Assembly: GCA_903917505.1 (NCBI GenBank)
Contig: CAIXAY010000299.1
Coordinates: 1 to 10,540, forward strand
Reading direction: 5' to 3'
Source: an uncultured beta proteobacterium
GTDB taxonomy: Bacteria; Pseudomonadota; Gammaproteobacteria; Burkholderiales; Rhodocyclaceae
DNA: 10,540 nt
Below, one piece after another: positions 6,601-10,540 of this stretch. The notes beneath the pieces were generated by a model that searched no databases, had not been told where the DNA came from, and saw only the letters and a list, made by a program, of their open reading frames with translations. How positions within the stretch are numbered: the first letter of the stretch is position 1; every line of letters starts with the position of its first letter. The translations under genes and the position numbers were made by a program.

Positions 6601-8295
6601 TTTCAGGAAGAGCTTGACGTGCTGGTCCGAGCCATCGTCGCCGTAGGGCGCGTTGAGCTTGACTTCGATGCGGCCGCCTTGCTCCGCCGCTTCGAGGTGT
6701 TCGAGATCGGAGACCGCCGAGCTGGGCGGCACCTGGTCCTGATAGGCGAGCGGCAAGGCCGTCGCATAACGGCTCAGCAAGGCATTGCCGCGTTCCTCGC
6801 CGCAATGCTCGATCAGGTTCTGTTGCAGCTCGTCATGCCAGCCGCGCACGATGCGCGCCACTTCGCGCTCAAAGCCCTCGGCGTCGTAACCGTGGTCGTA
6901 GCGCGTGCCGGACGGCATGCGCGCAATCAGGTGCAGGCGCGCCAGGCGCGACTCGCCGACGAGCAGGAAGAAATCGATGCTCTCGGCATGCAGGGTATCG
7001 CCAAGCAGCTTGGTGATGCGCTGGCGCACCGTGGTGTCGAAGCGGTCGCGCGGCATATAGACGAGTGCCGAGACGTAGCGCCCCCAGCTGTCGTTGCGCA
7101 GGAAGACGCGCACGCGCGGGTGTTCCTGCAACATGACGATGCCGCTGGCGATGCGCTGCAGGTCGCCGGTGGCGATCTCGATCAGCTCTTCGCGCGGATA
7201 GGTTTCGAGGACGTTGATCAGCGCCTTGTCGCGGTAGCTGCCCGGCGCAAAGCCGCAGGCGGCACGCACCGCGGCGACCTTGCTGCGCACCACCGGAATC
7301 TCGCTGGTCGAAACGTGATAGACGTGCGTCGCATAGAGGCCGACGAAGACGTGTTCGCCGACCACCCGGCCGGCCGCGTCGCGATGATGCACGCCGATGA
7401 AATCGAGGTAATTCGGGCGATGCACGCTCGAATGCGCATCGGCTTTGACCAGGGTCAGCGCCGAGGGCAGCTGGGAAACTTCCTCCAGGTCGCCGGGGAT
7501 GCCGGCGAGGCAGGGACCAAAGCGTGGATGATCGGTTCGCCGCAAGAGGCCGAGGCCGCCGTCGGCCGTGCGTTTGAGCACACCGGCCGCAGGATCGGCC
7601 ACATAATGGGTGTAACCGAGAAAGACGAAATTCTCGGCGGCGATCCATGCCAGAAACTCACCGATCTCCTTGTTTTCGGGCTTGGTCGACAGTTCGAGGT
7701 CGGCGACCGCCGCAGCCACGCTCTGGCGCATCGCCGCATGGTCTTCGACGGCAGCGCGGACGTCGGCGAGGACTTCGCCGATCTCGACGCGCAAGGCCTC
7801 GATCTGGCGCGCGTCGCCGAGGCGATCGACCTCAAGGTGTATCCACGATTCGGTGTGGGTGCCGGCGCTGCCGCGCGCCGCGCTAAGCTGCAGCGTTCCT
7901 GCCGCATCGCGCACGATGCCGAGCAGCGGATGCATCAGCTTGTGAATGGCCAGGCCGTGGCGATAGACAACCATGGTGATCGAATCGACGAGGAAAGGCA
8001 TGTCGTCGGTGACGATATCGATGACGGTGTGCGCCGAATGCCAGCCGTGGCGGTCGAAGTCGGGCGTATAGAACGCGATCGCCGCCTGGCCCGGCAAACG
8101 CTGGACACCGAGGCGATGATGCTGGACGGCTGCGCCGTGCAACTCTTCGGGGCTGGCGTCGCCGAGGCCGTCAACATCGGCGTCGGCGAAGTAATTTGCC
8201 AAGTGGTCGGCAAGACTCGCCGAGACTTTCTGGTGGCTGGAAATCTCGCGCAGATTGCGCAGCAGGCTGTTGTCCATGTCCGATACCTTACCCAT
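3610..8295 (-). CDS. gdhB: NAD-specific glutamate dehydrogenase, large (about 1,560-residue) class
   Basis: Oxidatively deaminates glutamate to 2-oxoglutarate with NAD+, serving glutamate catabolism rather than ammonium assimilation. At 1,561 residues from ATG 8295 it fits the GDH2/GDH-180 class (about 1,600). The N-terminal half carries ACT-like regulatory segments (for example DIVTDDMPFLVDSITMVVY). The catalytic half shows SRGGLRWSDRMEDFR (near residue 795), KAQTAKNAVIVALGAKG with the catalytic lysine region, AADKGTATFSDIANG, the NAD-binding GIGDMSGDVFGN (near 965), NGGIGTYIKAS (near 1080) and EGGNLGVTQKARIEF (near 1120). GAKGCF carries Cys where I expect Gly. Start: ATG 8295 has AGGTGA upstream, ATG 8277 has AAGG 8 bases upstream; a consensus -10 just before the first would favour 8277. 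Upstream in-frame ATG 8394 is unlikely. The symbol is used for this class in some genomes only. It appears monocistronic and converges on comF. Confidence 0.95.
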   Translation of the reverse strand: MGKVSDMDNSLLRNLREISSHQKVSASLADHLANYFADADVDGLGDASPEELHGAAVQHHRLGVQRLPGQAAIAFYTPDFDRHGWHSAHTVIDIVTDDMPFLVDSITMVVYRHGLAIHKLMHPLLGIVRDAAGTLQLSAARGSAGTHTESWIHLEVDRLGDARQIEALRVEIGEVLADVRAAVEDHAAMRQSVAAAVADLELSTKPENKEIGEFLAWIAAENFVFLGYTHYVADPAAGVLKRTADGGLGLLRRTDHPRFGPCLAGIPGDLEEVSQLPSALTLVKADAHSSVHRPNYLDFIGVHHRDAAGRVVGEHVFVGLYATHVYHVSTSEIPVVRSKVAAVRAACGFAPGSYRDKALINVLETYPREELIEIATGDLQRIASGIVMLQEHPRVRVFLRNDSWGRYVSALVYMPRDRFDTTVRQRITKLLGDTLHAESIDFFLLVGESRLARLHLIARMPSGTRYDHGYDAEGFEREVARIVRGWHDELQQNLIEHCGEERGNALLSRYATALPLAYQDQVPPSSAVSDLEHLEAAEQGGRIEVKLNAPYGDDGSDQHVKLFLKGDPRPLSAVLPVFENLGVIVLSEQPFKLVDSNLHIADFAVRLPRAGALEDEATRKAFVDLLEKLLRDEAENDGFNRLALLAGLDDPRITILRAYGRYVRQAGLPFSQVYIERCLAAQPHIARLLVDLFTARLAPGSDDTGAEAIAGELRSALAQVSNLDDDRILSGLRTAIEATLRTNAWQTGKDGKAKGYLSFKIESKRVPFLPKPLPLYEVFVYSPRMEGIHLRGARVSRGGLRWSDRMEDFRTEALALTKAQTAKNAVIVALGAKGCFIGKRLPPPSERDAYQAEGIACYSTFIRGMLDLADNLVEGKVVPPKNLRRRDGDDTYLVVAADKGTATFSDIANGIAIEYGFWLGDAFASGGSVGYDHKKMAITARGAWEAVKRHFRELGRDTQSEPFTVIGIGDMSGDVFGNAMLLSKEIRLIAVFDHRHILIDPSPDAARTFVERQRLAALPRSSWDDFDRSLISAGGGIWPRNVKTIPLSAPVRAWLGTEAEQLAPNELIKLILKAPADLLYNGGIGTYIKASSQSHQDANDRTNDALRVDASELRVKVVCEGGNLGVTQKARIEFASNGGLIYTDAIDNSAGVDCSDHEVNIKILFSGLLAAGEMTGKQRDTQLAAMTDDVAHLVLADNYQQTGAVSLEAVAGNAILSAHAQLIRSLEAKGAVSRSIEFLPDDKGLAERAQMRRGLTAPEICILLAWTKITLKEELLASHLPDAPELQQLLVEYFPPALIEKWGGQLASHPLKREIITTQLVNRLVNRMGTCFVLQAGDETGADAAQVAAAWYAASELLGGEAPWREIEALDLKVSAEQQLSMMAALRAMVGDATRQLLAAQMAGKPIAEIIAGYRDAVATALAAARAGKGGAATIADVLEARERIVGVFELVDLARASERPLADVAAACASMNASLDFAWLDSAIARLPASNRWQARARTQLAGQLRALRQTLLQHGAVELPAASAEARNAVEELKRNAPQDLAMLSAGLSEIKRLLTAEK

Positions 8296-8305
8296 TTTCT
8301 CACCT

Positions 8306-8326
8306 ATTATAAAAATGCCAATTGGC
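8306..8326 (-). promoter_or_regulatory. gdh promoter -10 with an overlapping perfect palindrome
   Basis: The minus strand contains an exact TATAAT (8311-8306) immediately upstream of the dehydrogenase start region. No TTGACA-like -35 is found at 16-18 bases. Where a spacer would lie there is a perfect 10-base palindrome GCCAATTGGC (8317-8326), a plausible operator half-turn centred about 13 bases upstream of the -10. A missing -35 with a palindrome next to the -10 is typical of a regulated promoter, but no regulator gene is in the window. Transcription from this -10 would begin near 8300, making ATG 8295 almost leaderless and leaving about 22 bases in front of ATG 8277. Confidence 0.45.
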
Positions 8327-8491
8327 TTTCTGCGGCGCGGCGCTTGTGGCGCTCGTGGCTGGAAAGTACTTGGCTTCAAGACGGATAAAATCAACTCGAA
8401 TGCTCACGCCCTATTCTTGGGCCAAGCCGGAATTGACGCGGAACAATCCCCCTCGATCGATCGCGGCTCGGTGCGACGATGCATGCTCCTA

Positions 8492-8519
8492 TTTATACAA
8501 GGTTCTTGCGGCTATGCAA
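8492..8519 (-). promoter_or_regulatory. Possible second, upstream promoter for gdh
   Basis: On the minus strand TTGCAT (8519-8514) and TATAAA (8497-8492) are separated by 16 bases. The -10 matches five of six, the -35 only three of six. A 5-base-pair inverted repeat, CTTGC (8505-8509) with GCAAG (8516-8520), overlaps the -35. Transcription from here would give gdh a leader of about 190 bases. Weak evidence based on resemblance in an A/T-rich island. Confidence 0.28.
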
Positions 8520-8619
8520 GCGCTCGATAATCATAAGATCCTACGATTTTAGAATTAACTCGGAGATGCCTCGCTTGCCGCGCAGGCGCTGAGAAGACCG
8601 TTAAAGGCATGGACGGCAA

Positions 8620-8659
8620 GGGTTGTGGCGCAGCAACCCGGGCGCCTGGAGAAACGCCC
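8620..8659 (-). terminator. Two adjacent small hairpins after the ligase gene
   Basis: Reading leftwards from the ligase stop: the first stem is GGGCG (8640-8644) with CGCCC (8655-8659). The second is GGGTTG (8620-8625) with CAACCC (8634-8639), extendable by one G-T pair. No U-run follows either, so intrinsic termination would be weak. They lie about 12 and 32 bases behind the stop codon on the same strand, where a terminator would be expected. Confidence 0.25.
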
Positions 8660-8670
8660 TCGGCCGCTCT

Positions 8671-10131
8671 TCAGTGCGCCGCCGGAAAGCTGCGCAGCTC
8701 GTCGAGCAAGACTTTGCATTCCGGAAATGATGCGGCGAGCGCCTCGAGTTCCCCGACGGCGCTCGGCGTGTAGCCCGGGCTGTTGGCCAGCGCCCGCTGC
8801 AAGGCGATTTTCGCCGCGTCGGGCCGATTGTCCAGGGCGAGCAGGTAGGCGAGATTGAAGGCGATGCGGTCAACCGGCGAGAAGCGCATGGCCATCGTCG
8901 CCACGGCGATCTTGTCGGGCAGCGCCTGCTTGTCGACGCGCAACTGGAAAGCGTAGATCGACTCGACGTAATGGGCGAAAAGCGATTCGCGGCGCAATCG
9001 GGCGAGCGCGTCGGATCGCGTCTTCACCGAATCCGGCTCGCTTGCGCCGGCCAGGGTCCCATTGAGCGCGCGCTCGAACTGGCGGTAGTCGCCGGCCAGC
9101 GAAAACAGCGTCCATCCCCCGAGCAGCAGAACCAGCATGAGCAGCAGCCGCCCGAGGGTACTGAGGTGCAAACGGAATCCGGCATCGCTGCCGATGCCGA
9201 GGGCGAGCGCTGCGATACCCAGGAAGAAGGCGTACCACAGCGGGTATTCGAGTTGGCTGTGCGCGGCCAGAACCAGCAGGATTGCGGCGATCCACCAGTG
9301 CGCTGCCGACCAGGGCGCGCGGATGAAGGCCAGCCACCAGCGCAGCGCGAGCAGCACGACGAGCAGAGGCGCCAGCGGACCGAATTCGGCCAGCAACTGG
9401 ATGAACAGGTTGTGGGCGTGCTCGCCGCACCGATAGGCACCGCCAGTCCCGTCACCGACGAGGCGGTAGGCGAGAACGGAGAACTGTCCGACGCCGGCAC
9501 CTAGCCACGGGTGCTCGGCAAAGATGGCGAGGCCGGTGCGCCACAGTTGCTGGCGCGCCGACACGCCGCTCACTTCGCGCACGAGCCGTTCGGCGGATAC
9601 CGGCGCCTGTAGGGCGCTACTCAAATCGAAATGGGCGAAGGCCCATTGCAGCACGAGGGTCGCCGGCAGCAGCCACAGCGCGATCCGGGCGACGCGGCTC
9701 AGCGCGTCCTGGCGGAAATGCCGCGCGCTCCAGAGCGACAGCAGGGCGAAACCGAGCGCATAGACGATCACGCTGCGCGAACCGGTCAGGCTGGCGGCCG
9801 AGAGCAGTACGCCGGCACTGAACATGAAGGCCGGCCGCGCTATCCGGCGCTGGACGCGCAGGTAAATAGCCGAGGCCATGCCCAGCCACAGGTAGTCGGC
9901 AAGATGGTTGGCCTGCCCGAGATTGCCGCTGCCCCGGGCCAGCGGCGAAAGCCAGGCGCTCCCGGCGAGCGGCGTCGCGAGTTGCAGGCCGAGGACGATC
10001 GCCGCCAGCAGCGCTCCGGCGAGCAGGGCCGCGGCGAACAGGTCGACGAGCTTGTCGAGGTCGATTTCCTCGCGCAGCGAACGGCCGACGATCAGGAGCA
10101 GCACGGCCCACAGCAGGTAGAGCGCGAGGTT
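8671..10131 (-). CDS. PglL/O-antigen ligase-type oligosaccharyltransferase, 5'-truncated
   Basis: Polytopic inner-membrane enzyme of the Wzy_C/PglL superfamily, which transfers lipid-linked glycans to proteins (PglL) or lipid A core (WaaL) on the periplasmic side. Residues counted from GTG 10104: membrane helices from residue 1, GNLGQANHLADYL (60-72), LTGSRS (106-111), a periplasmic loop with RQQLWRTGLAIFAEHPWLGAG (184-204) and GEHAHNLF (227-234), whose histidine is the expected catalytic residue, then HSQLEYPLWYAFFLG (282-296), a block I associate with PglL rather than WaaL, and a soluble Wzy_C_2/TPR-like tail to residue 477. Relatives are usually 550-600 residues; the first helices are missing. 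Recognisable ligase sequence starts at Asn-Leu-Ala-Leu (10131), exactly where mshE sequence stops. GTG 10104 has no visible Shine-Dalgarno, so expression is doubtful. Exact acceptor unknown. Confidence 0.85.
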   Translation of the reverse strand, partial: NLALYLLWAVLLLIVGRSLREEIDLDKLVDLFAAALLAGALLAAIVLGLQLATPLAGSAWLSPLARGSGNLGQANHLADYLWLGMASAIYLRVQRRIARPAFMFSAGVLLSAASLTGSRSVIVYALGFALLSLWSARHFRQDALSRVARIALWLLPATLVLQWAFAHFDLSSALQAPVSAERLVREVSGVSARQQLWRTGLAIFAEHPWLGAGVGQFSVLAYRLVGDGTGGAYRCGEHAHNLFIQLLAEFGPLAPLLVVLLALRWWLAFIRAPWSAAHWWIAAILLVLAAHSQLEYPLWYAFFLGIAALALGIGSDAGFRLHLSTLGRLLLMLVLLLGGWTLFSLAGDYRQFERALNGTLAGASEPDSVKTRSDALARLRRESLFAHYVESIYAFQLRVDKQALPDKIAVATMAMRFSPVDRIAFNLAYLLALDNRPDAAKIALQRALANSPGYTPSAVGELEALAASFPECKVLLDELRSFPAAH

Positions 10132-10134
10132 CGA
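10127..10134. other. Junction joining mshE to the ligase gene out of frame
   Basis: On the minus strand the codons for Ser-Asp-Ile-His-Ile-Glu-Pro (MshE) end at CCT 10129-10127. In a different frame, AAC CTC GCG at 10131-10123 begins the ligase homology. The two similarities therefore meet within a few shared bases with no intergenic DNA. The mshE frame continues through ligase DNA as nonsense sequence to a stop at 9617. This is the signature of a deletion, an illegitimate joining event or an assembly error rather than a designed fusion. Confidence 0.8.
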
Positions 10135-10540
10135 TGTGGATGTCCGAGGCGCGCGTGCGCATCGCTTCCTCGAACACCGTTTGCAGGAGCTTGGCGACCG
10201 GCGCTTCTTCCGCGTCGCCGGCCCCTTTGAGCGGATCGCCGAACTCGAGCGGCACGTCGGCCAGATCGGCCGTCAATTCCTTGGCCAGGCCGCTGATTTC
10301 CTCGGTCCGGCGATAGACCCGATCGATCAGCCCGAGCAACTGGCTCTCGGCGACCACCGCCAGTTCGACCTCGCGGCGCAGCAGGCGCAGCAGGCGCAGC
10401 GTGTCATCGTAGGCGGCGAGGTCGCCCGGATCGACGAAGCCGACGCGCAGCCGGCCGTCGATCTCGTCGAGGACGATGGCGCGCAGGCGCCGCGCCTGTG
10501 CCTCCGGCAGCAGCTTGATCAGCTCCGGCTTCGGCTTGAA
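10127..10540 (-). CDS. mshE: MSHA-type pilus assembly ATPase MshE, internal fragment (runs off right edge, cut at junction)
   Basis: Member of the GspE/PilB family that powers type IV (MSHA) pilus extension from the cytoplasmic side of the inner membrane. The 138 visible residues cover the later part of the MshEN domain (LLPEAQARRLRAIVLDE, VGFVDPGDLAAYDD, LIDRVYRRTEEISGLAKEL) and the beginning of the ATPase core (PVAKLLQTVFEEAM at about 111-124, ASDIHIEP at 131-138). In MshE the c-di-GMP-binding motifs precede this region and would lie outside the window. The reading frame then enters unrelated ligase DNA, so Walker A, Asp box, Walker B and zinc site are all absent. The open frame continues to 9617 with a low-complexity, Arg/Ala/Pro-rich tail that has no resemblance to the family, giving at least 307 codons in total. 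As it stands the product cannot be a functional ATPase. Confidence 0.8.

Larger units (their letters stand above)
8296..8670. other. 375-base gene-free region between the ligase gene and gdh
   Basis: No convincing gene on either strand. The short plus-strand frames here overlap the gdh start and lack family features. The centre (about 8485-8565) is noticeably more A/T-rich than its surroundings and holds promoter-like hexamers. The part nearest the ligase holds two small hairpins. A 26-codon minus-strand frame starting at 8484 follows AGGAG by only one base, too close to be a good start, and is not called. I see no tRNA and no recognisable riboswitch. Confidence 0.6.

Noticed and set aside
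5929..8388. Plus-strand open frame of 819 codons antisense to the N-terminal half of the dehydrogenase
   Set aside because: Same reason. Stop-free antisense frames are expected in such genes and the translation looks like low-complexity shadow sequence.
8407..8484. Minus-strand 26-codon leader peptide upstream of gdh
   Set aside because: The AGGAG precedes the ATG by only one base, and the product has no repeated codons or other attenuator features.
9617..10126. Continuation of the mshE reading frame as a novel C-terminal domain
   Set aside because: The translation is Arg/Ala/Pro-rich and lies over DNA that encodes well-conserved ligase motifs in another frame, so it is out-of-frame read-through after the junction.

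Overview
The window looks like chromosome of a GC-rich betaproteobacterium, most likely near the Rhodocyclales. This is inferred from strong G/C third-position bias, the style of the BioC, MshE and large glutamate dehydrogenase proteins, and TAGAAT-type promoter elements. No species can be named from sequence alone. Nearly all genes lie on the minus strand. The one clear exception is a ComF-family gene in the middle.

Layout from left to right. Bases 1-684 (-) hold the N-terminal 228 residues of a cofactor-independent phosphoglycerate mutase (gpmI), which runs off the left edge. It is preceded by a short leader with a 12-base homopolymer and a possible extended -10 promoter. Bases 773-2650 (-) hold bioB followed 6 bases later by bioC, a compact biotin pair. 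Divergent from bioB is comF (+, about 2724-3461). comF converges on a very large gene at 3610-8295 (-), an NAD-specific glutamate dehydrogenase of the roughly 1,600-residue class. The convergent gap contains two inverted 22-base arms built from a 9-base unit. Bases 8296-8670 have no convincing gene. They hold promoter-like elements for the dehydrogenase and two small hairpins behind the next gene. Bases 8671-about 10131 (-) hold most of a PglL/O-antigen-ligase-type membrane protein lacking its N-terminal region. Bases about 10127-10540 (-) hold a piece of an MshE-type pilus assembly ATPase that runs off the right edge.

The most striking structure is the junction at about 10127-10134. The mshE reading frame is recognisable up to the SDIHIEP motif, then passes without a gap into ligase DNA in a different frame. 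Both proteins are cut: the ATPase loses its nucleotide-binding half and the ligase loses its start. It is either a real deletion or rearrangement, or an assembly chimera.

Functionally this is mostly housekeeping: glycolysis (gpmI), biotin synthesis (bioC makes the methyl-masked malonyl starter, bioB closes the ring), DNA uptake or phosphoribosyl chemistry (comF) and glutamate catabolism (gdh). A surface-structure region (type IV pilus ATPase and protein-glycosylation ligase) sits at the right end. I found no tRNA, rRNA, CRISPR array, transposase or phage gene. Apart from the junction, the convergent inverted repeat and the dehydrogenase control region, I see no sign of an undescribed system.
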